Source: JACVRW01 sp034664125
Lineage (GTDB): Bacteria > Actinomycetota > Thermoleophilia > Solirubrobacterales > Thermoleophilaceae
Direction of reading: 5' to 3'
DNA length: 64,000 nucleotides
NCBI GenBank assembly: GCA_034664125.1
Contig: JAXDIG010000046.1
Coordinates: forward strand, 1 to 64,000
Made by a program: the position numbers and the translations under genes. The notes under the pieces are model-generated. The model ran no database searches, was not told the origin of the DNA, and saw only the letters and a program-made list of their open reading frames with translations. This document shows, in pieces, positions 50,802 to 58,700 of the stretch. Each line of letters opens with the position of its first letter. Position 1 is the stretch's first letter.

Positions 50802-51329
50802 ATGATCGAAGGTAACCTCGTAGTTGTGGCCCAGGCCTCCCAGAGCGCAGTCGACCGCATGCCCTACGGGCTGCTGCTCGCGCGCCTCGGCTACGAGTCG
50901 ACCGCTCGCTTTCGCCGCTCGCTGCGCCCGCTGAACCTCGGCGCCCAGCAGTTCATCGTGCTGAAGCAGCTCCAGGCGATCGGCTCCTGTTCCCAGGGCG
51001 AGCTGGCCGACGCACTCGGCATCGACTACAGCAACCTCGCGGGAGTGACCGGAGAGCTGTACAGCCGCGGCCTGGTCGGACGCAACCGCGACGCCGCGGA
51101 CAGGCGCCGCTACGTCGTGGCGCTCACGGCCGAGGGCGGGCAGCTGCTCGCCGACGCCGACAAGGCGATCGAAGCCGGCGAGCAGGACATGCTGAACTCG
51201 CTCGACGAGGGCGAGCGCGAGCAGCTATGGGACCTGCTGCGGCGGATGGCCGACGCACTCGAGCTGTGCCCGAGCACCGAGGCCGAGGCCTGCGTCGAGG
51301 CGGCCGCCGAGCAGGACCTCGCCGACTAG
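50802..51329 (+). CDS. MarR family transcriptional regulator
   Basis: The 175-residue protein has a winged helix with CSQGELADALGIDYSNLAGVTGELYSRGLVGRNRDAADRRRYVV, in which RDAADRRRY is the wing, and flanking dimerisation helices. It probably represses the divergent yceI-FMN reductase operon and itself, released by an oxidant or phenolic. ATG 50802 follows TAGTAT by 7 nt. Confidence 0.9.
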   Translation: MIEGNLVVVAQASQSAVDRMPYGLLLARLGYESTARFRRSLRPLNLGAQQFIVLKQLQAIGSCSQGELADALGIDYSNLAGVTGELYSRGLVGRNRDAADRRRYVVALTAEGGQLLADADKAIEAGEQDMLNSLDEGEREQLWDLLRRMADALELCPSTEAEACVEAAAEQDLAD

Positions 51330-51338
51330 CCCGATCGC

Positions 51339-52520
51339 CTACGGCGACAGCAGGACCTTGAAGAAGCCGTCCTCCTTCTTCTGGAACTTCGAGTAGGCCA
51401 TCGGTGCCTCCTCGAGCGGAAGGCGGTGCGAGTGGAAGTGCTCGGCGCCGAGCGGATCGCCGTCGGTGAGCAGGGGCATGATGTCGTCGACCCAGCGCTT
51501 GACGTTGGCCTGGCCCATGCGCAGCTGGATCTGCTTGTCGAAGATCGTGAGCATCGGCAGCGGATCGGCCATCCCGCCGTAGACGCCGATCAGCGAGATC
51601 GTGCCGCCGCGGCGAACGATGTCGATCGCCAGATAGAAGGCGTGCATGCGGTCCATGCCGGCCTTCTGCATGAGCTGCTCCGCAACCGCGTCCGGCAGCA
51701 GGCCGGCCACCTGCTGCGCGAGCTTGGCGCCGGGGGAGCCGTGGGCCTCCATCCCTACCGCGTCGATCACGGAGTCGGTGCCGCGCCCGTCCGTCATCTC
51801 CCGGATCGTGTCGGCCAGGTCGTCCTCGTGCTCGGTCAGGTCGAGCACCTCCGCGCCGCGCTCGCGAGCACGCGCGAGGCGATCCGGAACCAGGTCGACG
51901 CCGATCACGCGGTACCCGCGGTGGAGCGCGATGCGAGTGGACATCTCGCCGATCGGCCCGAGGCCGAGGATGGTCACGCTGCCGCCGTCGGGAATGCCCG
52001 CGTACTCCACGGCCTGCCACGCCGTGGGCAGCACATCCGAGAGGTACACGAAGCGCTCGTCCGGCGGCCCCTCCGGCACCTTGATCGTCGTCCCGTCGGC
52101 CTGCGGAACTCGCAGCAGCTCCGCCTGGCCCCCCGGGACCGCCCCGTAGAGCTTGGTGTAGCCGAACAGCGCGGCACCCATCCCCTGGTCACGGACCTGG
52201 GTGGTTTCGCACTGCGTGTACAGCTCCTGGTCGCACATGTAGCAGTGGCCGCACGAGATCTGGAAGGGCATCACCACGCGGTCGCCGGCGCTGACGCTCG
52301 AGACCTCCGAGCCGACCTCCTCGACGATCCCCATCGGCTCGTGACCGAGCACGTCGCCCTCGTTCATGAACGGGGTGAGCACCTCGTACAGATGCAGATC
52401 CGAGCCGCAGATCCCGGAGGAGGTGATGCGCACGACCGCGTCGGTTGGCTGCTCGATCGACGGGTCCGGAACCGTGTCGACGCGAACGTCGCGCTTGCCG
52501 TGCCATGTGACTGCCCTCAT
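51339..52520 (-). CDS. Zinc-dependent alcohol dehydrogenase family protein
   Basis: The 393-residue MDR protein has GHEPMGIVEEVG, the structural-zinc loop CGHCYMCDQELYTQC and a Rossmann motif ILGLGPIGEMSTRIAL. It resembles the formaldehyde/threonine dehydrogenase-like COG1063 members. It is the last gene of a four-gene operon led by fur; its ATG overlaps the upstream stop by 4 nt and has GAGGAG 5 nt before it. Substrate unknown. Confidence 0.88.
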   Translation of the reverse strand: MRAVTWHGKRDVRVDTVPDPSIEQPTDAVVRITSSGICGSDLHLYEVLTPFMNEGDVLGHEPMGIVEEVGSEVSSVSAGDRVVMPFQISCGHCYMCDQELYTQCETTQVRDQGMGAALFGYTKLYGAVPGGQAELLRVPQADGTTIKVPEGPPDERFVYLSDVLPTAWQAVEYAGIPDGGSVTILGLGPIGEMSTRIALHRGYRVIGVDLVPDRLARARERGAEVLDLTEHEDDLADTIREMTDGRGTDSVIDAVGMEAHGSPGAKLAQQVAGLLPDAVAEQLMQKAGMDRMHAFYLAIDIVRRGGTISLIGVYGGMADPLPMLTIFDKQIQLRMGQANVKRWVDDIMPLLTDGDPLGAEHFHSHRLPLEEAPMAYSKFQKKEDGFFKVLLSP

Positions 52521-52753
52521 TCGTGCTCCTCGGTTCGGTTCGGGCTCCGGTACCCGGCGCCGACCACGCTCACCATGACGACCGCCACGATCGCGGCGGC
52601 GATCAGCACGGCGAGCAGCGAGTCCGAGACGATTTCGGCCCTGAGCGCGAGTGCGCCGAGCCCGAGCACCGCCGCCACGCCCGCCGCGATGCGCCAGTCC
52701 TCCCCCACGACGAAGTCGAACCAGAAGCGCCCGAAGGCCTTGACGTAGCGCAT
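52517..52753 (-). CDS. Small two-helix membrane protein
   Basis: The 78-residue protein begins MRYVKAFGRFWFDFVVGEDW and has two membrane helices (about residues 21-37 and 44-66) with a charged tail. ATG 52753 overlaps the stop of the FTR1-like gene (TGATG). Its position between the metal-type permease and the zinc dehydrogenase suggests it belongs to the same complex or response. No family recognised. Confidence 0.72.
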   Translation of the reverse strand: MRYVKAFGRFWFDFVVGEDWRIAAGVAAVLGLGALALRAEIVSDSLLAVLIAAAIVAVVMVSVVGAGYRSPNRTEEHE

Positions 52754-53520
52754 CAGACCGCCTCCCTGACGGTCCGGCGCAGCGCGAGCACGGCCAGGTA
52801 GGACACGGCGCCCCAGACGGCCAGCAGCGCCAGGATCGCCGCGTCCCCGCCCGGCCAGTCGAGGCTCGCCTGGCTCTCGGTGACGAAGCCGAGCCCTTCG
52901 ACCGACCAGAACGTGCCGAACGTCGCGAGCAGCAGGCCGACGACGAACTTGAGCGCGTTCTCCGGCACCCGCGCCAGCGGCCGGTGCAGGATCGCGCCGC
53001 TGACGAGCACCAGCACGCCGGCGGCGCCGGCGCCGGCGGACGCGAGCGGGACCGAGTCGGCGTTCACGCCGAAGGTGATCACGATGAAGACCACCTCGAG
53101 GCCCTCGAGCACCACCGCCTTGAACGACACGACGAACGCGAACCAGTCGAGCCCGAGGCGCTGGTCCTGCGAGGCGCGCAGCGCGTTCTCGCGCTCCTCG
53201 CGGAAGGCCTCCTCCTCGTCGTGGATGCTCTTGAGGCCCGCGGCCCGCAGGATCGCCTTGCGCAGCCACTGCAGCCCGAAGATCAGCAGCAGCGTTCCGA
53301 CCGCCAGCTGCAGCGCGGACTCCGGAAGCCACTCGACGAGCGCGTATCCGGCGACGGCCGTGACCACGATCAAGACCCCGGTGCCGGCGGCGGTGCCCCA
53401 GAGCGCCGACCGCCATCCGCGGGTGACGCCCATGGCCAGGACGATCGTGAAGGCCTCCACGAACTCCACGGCCGAGGCGAGGAACACCGCCGTGAGCAGG
53501 CCGGCCTGCGAGCTCGTCAC
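52753..53520 (-). CDS. FTR1/COG4280-like membrane protein
   Basis: The 255-residue protein has seven or eight helices and two acidic helix motifs, VEFVEAFTIVLAMG near the N-terminus and LEGLEVVFIVITFG in the middle, resembling the REGLE motifs of FTR1 iron permeases. A charged loop of about 30 residues separates the halves. Iron or another metal is a plausible substrate and its place after fur supports this, but the E motifs differ from canonical FTR1. GTG 53520 has AGGAG four bases upstream. Confidence 0.75.
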   Translation of the reverse strand: MTSSQAGLLTAVFLASAVEFVEAFTIVLAMGVTRGWRSALWGTAAGTGVLIVVTAVAGYALVEWLPESALQLAVGTLLLIFGLQWLRKAILRAAGLKSIHDEEEAFREERENALRASQDQRLGLDWFAFVVSFKAVVLEGLEVVFIVITFGVNADSVPLASAGAGAAGVLVLVSGAILHRPLARVPENALKFVVGLLLATFGTFWSVEGLGFVTESQASLDWPGGDAAILALLAVWGAVSYLAVLALRRTVREAV

Positions 53521-53527
53521 GGCGCTC

Positions 53528-53947
53528 CTAGGAAGCCGAGCAGCTCGCGCACAGGCCCAGCACCGTCACGCTTGCGCTCGTGGGAGCGAAGCCGCTCTCG
53601 CGCGAGGCTCCCACCGCACGCGCGACCGGGACGCGCACGTCGAGGTCCTCGATGGCGCCGCAGCGCTCGCACACCATGTGATGATGATCGTCGGCGCGGG
53701 CCTCGAAGCGCGTGGAGGAACCCGGAGCAGCCACGCGCCGCGCCACGCCCAGGTCCGACAGGAGGGCCAGCGTGCTGTAGACCGTCTGCTGCGTTACTCC
53801 CGGCAGCCCCGGCTCGACCAGCTCGTGAACCTGCTCGGCGGTCAGGTGGCCGCCGTGGTCGCGCAGCGCGCGATCGATGAGCAGGCGCTGCGACGTGACG
53901 CGCATTCCGCGCTCGCGCAACAGCTGTTTGAGGTCCCGCGACGCCAT
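53528..53947 (-). CDS. Fur family metal-responsive repressor
   Basis: The 139-residue protein has a winged helix (RVTSQRLLIDRALRDHGGHLTAEQV, QQTVYSTLALLSDLGV) and a metal-binding dimer domain with DDHHHMVC, CERCG and the terminal CASC. The two CxxC pairs form the structural zinc site. Whether it responds to iron, zinc or peroxide cannot be decided. TAGCCT ends 7 nt before ATG 53947, within a palindrome. It leads the operon fur-FTR1-like-membrane-ADH. Confidence 0.9.
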   Translation of the reverse strand: MASRDLKQLLRERGMRVTSQRLLIDRALRDHGGHLTAEQVHELVEPGLPGVTQQTVYSTLALLSDLGVARRVAAPGSSTRFEARADDHHHMVCERCGAIEDLDVRVPVARAVGASRESGFAPTSASVTVLGLCASCSAS

Positions 53948-54037
53948 GCATCTCAGGCTAGCCTAATTAGGGTTCCCTGCCAATGGGTTAGGGCTCCCTA
54001 TTTGGAATAGTTCTAAATAGAAGCTAGCATCCGTGGC
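53948..54037. promoter_or_regulatory. Multi-site divergent control region, fur / membrane protein
   Basis: The 90-nt gap has a palindrome AGGCTAGCCT (53955-53964) that contains the fur -10 on the minus strand. Two copies of TTAGGGnTCCCT lie at 53967-53978 and 53988-53999, 21 nt apart. An imperfect 7-1-7 inverted repeat TTGGAATAGTTCTAA lies at 54002-54016. TAGCAT (54025-54030) is 7 nt before ATG 54038. These look like repressor sites over two promoters. Confidence 0.55.
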
Positions 54038-54559
54038 ATGCGGGCAGCGCGCCTCTGGCAGACATTCTGGAGTTGGTACGAGCGCAACTACGTGCTGAAC
54101 GTAGCCCTTGCGTCGCTGCTGTTCCTGCTGCAGCTGGCTCACCTGACCTGGCTCGGCGCGGACCCGGTGGCCCAGCGCCTGACCGACCACAGCCTCTTCA
54201 GCCTCCACGGCCTCCTGCAGTACCTGGTCTGGTTCGTCGACTACACGGAGATCCCGGCGCTGATCGCGGTTTCGCTCGTGTACGTCAACGAGCTGCGCCG
54301 GGGGTTCTCCTGGAAGCCGCTGCTGTTCCTGCTCTTCCTGAACTCGCAGTGGCTGCACATCTTCTGGATCACCGACGAGTACGTCGCCGGCGAGCTGTCG
54401 GGCGGCGGCGCCGGGTCGAGCCTGCCGGGCTGGTTGGCCTGGGTGGCCATCCTGATCGACTACCTCGAGCTGCCGGTGATCTACGACACGCTCAAGCGGA
54501 CGGCGACCGCCATCCGCCGGCGCCGCCTGCCGGGCCGGCCGGCGGTCGATCACAGCTAG
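54038..54559 (+). CDS. Membrane protein of unknown function, divergent from fur
   Basis: The 173-residue protein has four or five helices. Conserved-looking polar residues sit inside the membrane region: LTDHSLFSLHG, FVDYTEIPALI, WLHIFWITDEYV and LIDYLELPVIY, which could bind a metal or a haem-like ligand. No known family is recognised. ATG 54038 follows TAGCAT by 7 nt. It shares a compact control region with fur, so it is probably metal-regulated. It is not coupled to the downstream gene, 105 nt away. Confidence 0.72.
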   Translation: MRAARLWQTFWSWYERNYVLNVALASLLFLLQLAHLTWLGADPVAQRLTDHSLFSLHGLLQYLVWFVDYTEIPALIAVSLVYVNELRRGFSWKPLLFLLFLNSQWLHIFWITDEYVAGELSGGGAGSSLPGWLAWVAILIDYLELPVIYDTLKRTATAIRRRRLPGRPAVDHS

Positions 54560-54664
54560 GCGGGGTACCTCTTGTCCGTGCCGAACCGGATCGCGGACGC
54601 CTGGGGCGACCGCACGCGGTACGGGCGCGTCGTCGGCGTGCCGGGCGGATTACCCTCCGCGAAG

Positions 54665-54913
54665 ATGTTGCGCTGTCGCCTGCTCGGTCATCGCTTCCGC
54701 TTCACGAGCGACGGCGACACCATGCGCTGGCGCTGCGCGCGGGGCTGCGACGTCGGCGGCGAGAAGCGCTACGCGAGCACGGAGGATGCCGCCCGCTACG
54801 CCAGCGCGTTCGACCGGGAGGACCGCGACGACCTCGGCCGCCGCGCGCCGCTCGTGGCCGGCTTCCCGCTGCGGCTCATGCGGGCCGCCAAGAAGCGCAC
54901 CCGCAACTCGTGA
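54665..54913 (+). CDS. Small Cys/His-containing hypothetical protein
   Basis: The 82-residue protein begins MLRCRLLGHRFRFTSDGDTM and continues RWRCARGCDVGGEK, giving a Cys-His plus Cys-Cys set that could bind zinc, similar to small phage-type DUF1660 proteins. ATG 54665 is chosen because TACCCT ends 8 nt before it; an in-frame GTG 93 nt upstream gives an unlikely N-terminus. Confidence 0.6.
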   Translation: MLRCRLLGHRFRFTSDGDTMRWRCARGCDVGGEKRYASTEDAARYASAFDREDRDDLGRRAPLVAGFPLRLMRAAKKRTRNS

Positions 54914-54960
54914 GGGCGCTCGTCTCATACCGGCTGAGGTAGGTCGCCCGTACGGGCTGC

Positions 54961-55896
54961 CTACGTAGCGCTCGAGGCGATCCGCTCGAGCGGGAAGCCC
55001 TCCTGCATGCTGCCGTCCAGCCGCCGGGCCGGCCGCGCCGCGACGAGGCAGTTGTAGACCGCCTCGTGGGCCGCCTCGTAGGCGGCGGCGAAGAGCGGGT
55101 TCAGCTCGGCCGTCGGCAGGTCCTGGGCGCTCGAGGTGCTGAAGGCGAGGCCGATCTCGCCCGAGCCCTCCGCCGCGTACGACCCGACGCGCGCCAGTCC
55201 CAGCAGCGGGCGCAGCGCCAGGCGGCGCAGCTGCTGCGCCGACAGCGGCGCGTCGGTCGCGCACACCGCGATGCACGAGCCGTGCGGCGCGCGTTTGCCG
55301 GACACCGGTTCCGGTTCGAGGCCGGGCACGTCCAGGTAGTCGCGGTCGCCGAAGTTGCAGAGCGCCAAGACGCCGACGCGATGGGCGCCGGCGATCCGCG
55401 AGGCGGTGCCGATGCCGCCCGGGTAGTCGAAGCACACCATGCCGGTGCCGGCCCCGACGCTGCCCTCAGCCACGTCGGGGCCCAGCGCCGCGAGGGCGCG
55501 GTCGACGTCCCCGATCGACACCGTGCGCGAGTCGGCCATGTCGCCGTCGTCGCACTCGCCGACCACCGGCAGGACGACGTCGCTGGGACCGCGGCCGGAG
55601 GCCAGGACCGCCGCCTGGAAGACCGTGCCGACGGCGTGCGACCCGCACAGGTACACCGGCGTATCGATCACGCCGCGCTCGTCGATCTCGAGCTTGGCCG
55701 TCAGCTCCCCTACGCCATTGATCACCGCCACGCCCGCGCGGGCCGGCACCCCCGGCGGATCGACGACCGTGACGCCCGTGCGCTGGCCGCTCGCTGCCTG
55801 CGAGTGGCCCACCCGCACGCCCGGCACGTCCGTGATCGCGTTGCGGGAGCCCGGCTCGAGCCGGCCGACCGGGCCGGCGAGCTCACGCCACCGCAT
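54961..55896 (-). CDS. S58 family peptidase (DmpA/P1, possible beta-peptidyl aminopeptidase)
   Basis: The 311-residue Ntn-hydrolase proenzyme has NAITDVPGVRVGH, EGSVGAGTGMVCFDYPGGIG and GSCIAVCATDAPLSAQQLRR. The Gly206-Ser207 bond in PHGSCIAV matches the self-cleavage site that frees the catalytic Ser of DmpA-type enzymes. Known members are D-aminopeptidases and beta-peptidyl aminopeptidases. ATG 55896 overlaps the upstream ATPase gene by 14 nt, so it is the last cistron of the peptide-transport operon. It is cytoplasmic (no signal), which suits hydrolysis of imported peptides. Confidence 0.88.
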   Translation of the reverse strand: MRWRELAGPVGRLEPGSRNAITDVPGVRVGHSQAASGQRTGVTVVDPPGVPARAGVAVINGVGELTAKLEIDERGVIDTPVYLCGSHAVGTVFQAAVLASGRGPSDVVLPVVGECDDGDMADSRTVSIGDVDRALAALGPDVAEGSVGAGTGMVCFDYPGGIGTASRIAGAHRVGVLALCNFGDRDYLDVPGLEPEPVSGKRAPHGSCIAVCATDAPLSAQQLRRLALRPLLGLARVGSYAAEGSGEIGLAFSTSSAQDLPTAELNPLFAAAYEAAHEAVYNCLVAARPARRLDGSMQEGFPLERIASSAT

Positions 55897-56848
55897 CTGG
55901 GGCGAGCGCCGGGTCGTGCAGCAGGCAGGCGGCCAGCTGGCCCGGGCCGGTCGTGGCGAGCAGCGGCGGGTCGACGCGGTCACACGGCTCGAAGCGCCGC
56001 GGGCAGCGCGGGTGGAAGCGACATCCGGACGGCACGTTCGTGGAGTCGGGCAGCTCGCCCGACAGCGGCTCGCGGATGCGCGCGCCCGCCGTGGGCACCG
56101 GCACCGCGGCCACGAGCGCCTGCGTGTACGGGTGCTGGGGGTGCTCGATAACGTCGACGGCGGAGCCCTGCTCCACGATCCTCCCGAGGTACATCACGGC
56201 GAGCCGGTCGCACAGCGACCACGCCAGGCTCAGGTCGTGCGTGATGAAGAGCAGGGCGAGGTTGCGCCGTTGCCGCAGCTCGATCAGCACCTGGAGGATC
56301 TGCGCCCGCACCGAGACGTCGAGCATCGACACCGGCTCGTCGCAGATGAGCCCTTCCGGCTCCAGCACGAGCGCCGCGGCGATCGCCACCCGCTGGCGCT
56401 GGCCGCCCGACAGCTGGTGCGGATAGCGGTCGAGGAAGCGCTCGGGCTCGAGCCCCACGTCCTCCATCGCGCGGCGCACGCGCGCTTCGTGGTCGGCCCC
56501 GTTCACGCCCTGCACCCGCAGCGGCTCGGCCACGATCGTCGCGACGCGCTGGCGCGGGTTCAGCGTCTGGTAGGGGTCCTGGAAGATCATCTGCACGCGC
56601 CGGCGCAGGTCGCGCAGGGCCGCCTTGCCCTCCACGGCCGCGCCGTCGCGGGCGACCGATCCGGTCGTGGGCGGCACGAGGCCCAGCAGCGCGCGCGCCA
56701 GCGTCGACTTGCCGCACCCCGACTCGCCCACCACGCCGAGGATCTCCCCGGGCTGCCACTCGAACGAGACACCGTCGACGGCTCGGGCAACCGCGCGGTG
56801 GGCCCGGAAGTGCACGGCGAGGTCGCGCGCCTCCATCAGGGCGCTCAT
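55883..56848 (-). CDS. Dipeptide/oligopeptide ABC transporter ATPase (DppF/OppF-like)
   Basis: The 321-residue ATPase has Walker A GESGCGKSTLAR, the Q-loop region QMIFQDPYQTLNPRQ, signature LSGGQRQRVAIA, Walker B LICDEPVSMLD and the C-terminal oligopeptide/dipeptide transporter domain with the CRFHPRCPRRFEPC cysteine motif. ATG 56848 overlaps the partner ATPase gene stop by 4 nt (ATGA). Confidence 0.92.
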   Translation of the reverse strand: MSALMEARDLAVHFRAHRAVARAVDGVSFEWQPGEILGVVGESGCGKSTLARALLGLVPPTTGSVARDGAAVEGKAALRDLRRRVQMIFQDPYQTLNPRQRVATIVAEPLRVQGVNGADHEARVRRAMEDVGLEPERFLDRYPHQLSGGQRQRVAIAAALVLEPEGLICDEPVSMLDVSVRAQILQVLIELRQRRNLALLFITHDLSLAWSLCDRLAVMYLGRIVEQGSAVDVIEHPQHPYTQALVAAVPVPTAGARIREPLSGELPDSTNVPSGCRFHPRCPRRFEPCDRVDPPLLATTGPGQLAACLLHDPALAPDAVA

Positions 56849-57855
56849 CCGGCGGCCCCCTCGACGGCGGCCTCGGTGACCGGCGGCCACTCGTCCCATG
56901 GGGCGAAATGACAGGCCGCCGCCTGGGCCGGGCGCACCTCGCGCAGCGGCGGGTCCTGGAGGCAGACCTCGGCCGCGTACGGGCAGCGTGGCCTGAAGCG
57001 ACAGCCCTGCGGCAGGTCGCTCGGGTCGGGCGGCCCGCCGGGAATCGGCGGCGCCAGCACGCGCGAGCCGCCGATCACGGGCAACGAGTCGAGCAGCCGC
57101 TTGGTGTACGGGTGCTGCGGCGCGTCGAACACCTCGCGCACGGGTCCCGTTTCCACGATGCGGCCCGCGTACATCACCGCTATCCGGTCGCAGGTTTCCG
57201 CCAGCACGCCGAGGTCGTGCGAGATCAGGATCAGCGCCAGCCCGAGCTGCTCGCGCAGGCGCTCCAGCAGCTCAAGGATCTGCGCCTGCATCACCACGTC
57301 GAGCGCCGTGGTGGGCTCGTCGGCGATCACCAGCGACGGCCGGCACGCGAGGGCCAGGGCGATCATCACGCGCTGGCGCTGGCCGCCGGACAGCTGGTGG
57401 GGGTAGCTGCGCCCCAGCCCCGGCGTCAGCCCCACGGTCGTGAGCAGCTCGCCGATGCGCGCGCGCACGTCGCCGGCGCTTGCCGCGCGCTCGTGGAGGG
57501 TGATCGCCTCGGCGAGCTGGTGATCCACGCGCTTGACCGGGTCGAGCGAGTTCATCGCGCCCTGGAAGACGAGCGACACGTGGCGCCAGCGCACCACCTG
57601 CATGCCGGCCTCGGTGCGCCGCTCGACGTTGATCGGCTCCTCGACGCCGGGAGGGCGCAGCGTCATCGTGCCCGACTGGTTGAAGGAAGCGGGCAGCAGC
57701 TTCATCAGCGCCAGCGCGGTGGTCGTCTTCCCGCAGCCCGACTCCCCGGCGAGCCCGAGCGCCTCGCCGGGCTCCAGCGTGAGGTCCACGCCGTCCACGA
57801 TCGGGCGGTCGCCGTGGTTCACGTGCAGGTCGCGTATCTCGAGCAGCGCGCTCAT
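56845..57855 (-). CDS. Dipeptide/oligopeptide ABC transporter ATPase (DppD/OppD-like)
   Basis: The 336-residue ATPase has Walker A GESGCGKTTTAL, signature LSGGQRQRVMIA, Walker B LVIADEPTTALD and the C-terminal CRFRPRCPYAAEVC motif. ATG 57855 overlaps the permease gene stop by 4 nt. It forms a heterodimer with the product of 55883-56848. Confidence 0.92.
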   Translation of the reverse strand: MSALLEIRDLHVNHGDRPIVDGVDLTLEPGEALGLAGESGCGKTTTALALMKLLPASFNQSGTMTLRPPGVEEPINVERRTEAGMQVVRWRHVSLVFQGAMNSLDPVKRVDHQLAEAITLHERAASAGDVRARIGELLTTVGLTPGLGRSYPHQLSGGQRQRVMIALALACRPSLVIADEPTTALDVVMQAQILELLERLREQLGLALILISHDLGVLAETCDRIAVMYAGRIVETGPVREVFDAPQHPYTKRLLDSLPVIGGSRVLAPPIPGGPPDPSDLPQGCRFRPRCPYAAEVCLQDPPLREVRPAQAAACHFAPWDEWPPVTEAAVEGAAG

Positions 57856-58700
57856 ACCTGCTCCCTCAGCCGCGGATTGACGTACTCCTCGAAGAGGTAG
57901 CCGAGTATCGACACCGACAGGACGAGCAGCGTGATGCACAGACCGGGGGGTATGACGTACCACCACGCCCCGGCGCTGGGCGCGCCCGACGAGAAGGCGT
58001 TCTCGAGCATCGTCCCCCAGGAGATGCGCGTCGGGTCGCCCAGGCCGAGGAAGGCGAGGGCGGCCTCGGACAGGATCGCCACCGCCACGATCAGCACCGT
58101 GTTGGCGAAGATCAGCGGCAGCGTGTTCGGGAGGATGTGCGTGCGGATGATGTAGCTGTCGCGCGCTCCCAGCGCCCGGGCGCGCTCGACGAAGGCCCGC
58201 TCGCGCAGCGTCAGCACCTGCGCGCGCACGATGCGCCCGGTGCCCGCCCATGAAGTCAGCCCGATGACGGCGATCAGCACGGTGAGCGACGGGTTGAGCA
58301 GCCGCGCCAGCACGATCATCAGCGGCAGCGTCGGGATCACGAGGAACCAGTTCTCGAGCGCGTCGAGCACGCGGTCGGTCCAGCCGCCGAAGTAGCCGCC
58401 GATCAGGCCGACGGCCGCGCCCAGGATCGCCGAGATCGCGGCCGCGGCGAACCCGACGACGATCGACACGCGCGCGCCCGCCAACAGCTGCGAGAAGACG
58501 TCCGATCCCTGCTCCGTCGTCCCCAGCCAATGGTCGCCGCTGATCCCGCCGAGGATGTCGAGGCTCGAGGCGTCCGGGTCGTGCGGCGCGATCGCGCTGC
58601 CGAAGATCGCCAGGAACAGGAACAGGCCGAGCACACCGAGGCCGATCCGACCGCGCCACGTCTGCAACAGCAGGTCGAGGACGCCGCGCTCGCGTGTCAT
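57852..58700 (-). CDS. Dipeptide/oligopeptide ABC transporter permease (DppC/OppC-like)
   Basis: The 282-residue protein has six helices and the EAA loop ERARALGARDSYIIRTHILPN. N-terminal LFLAIFGSAIAPHDPDASSL is typical of OppC. ATG 58700 overlaps the DppB-like gene stop by 4 nt. Confidence 0.92.
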   Translation of the reverse strand: MTRERGVLDLLLQTWRGRIGLGVLGLFLFLAIFGSAIAPHDPDASSLDILGGISGDHWLGTTEQGSDVFSQLLAGARVSIVVGFAAAAISAILGAAVGLIGGYFGGWTDRVLDALENWFLVIPTLPLMIVLARLLNPSLTVLIAVIGLTSWAGTGRIVRAQVLTLRERAFVERARALGARDSYIIRTHILPNTLPLIFANTVLIVAVAILSEAALAFLGLGDPTRISWGTMLENAFSSGAPSAGAWWYVIPPGLCITLLVLSVSILGYLFEEYVNPRLREQV

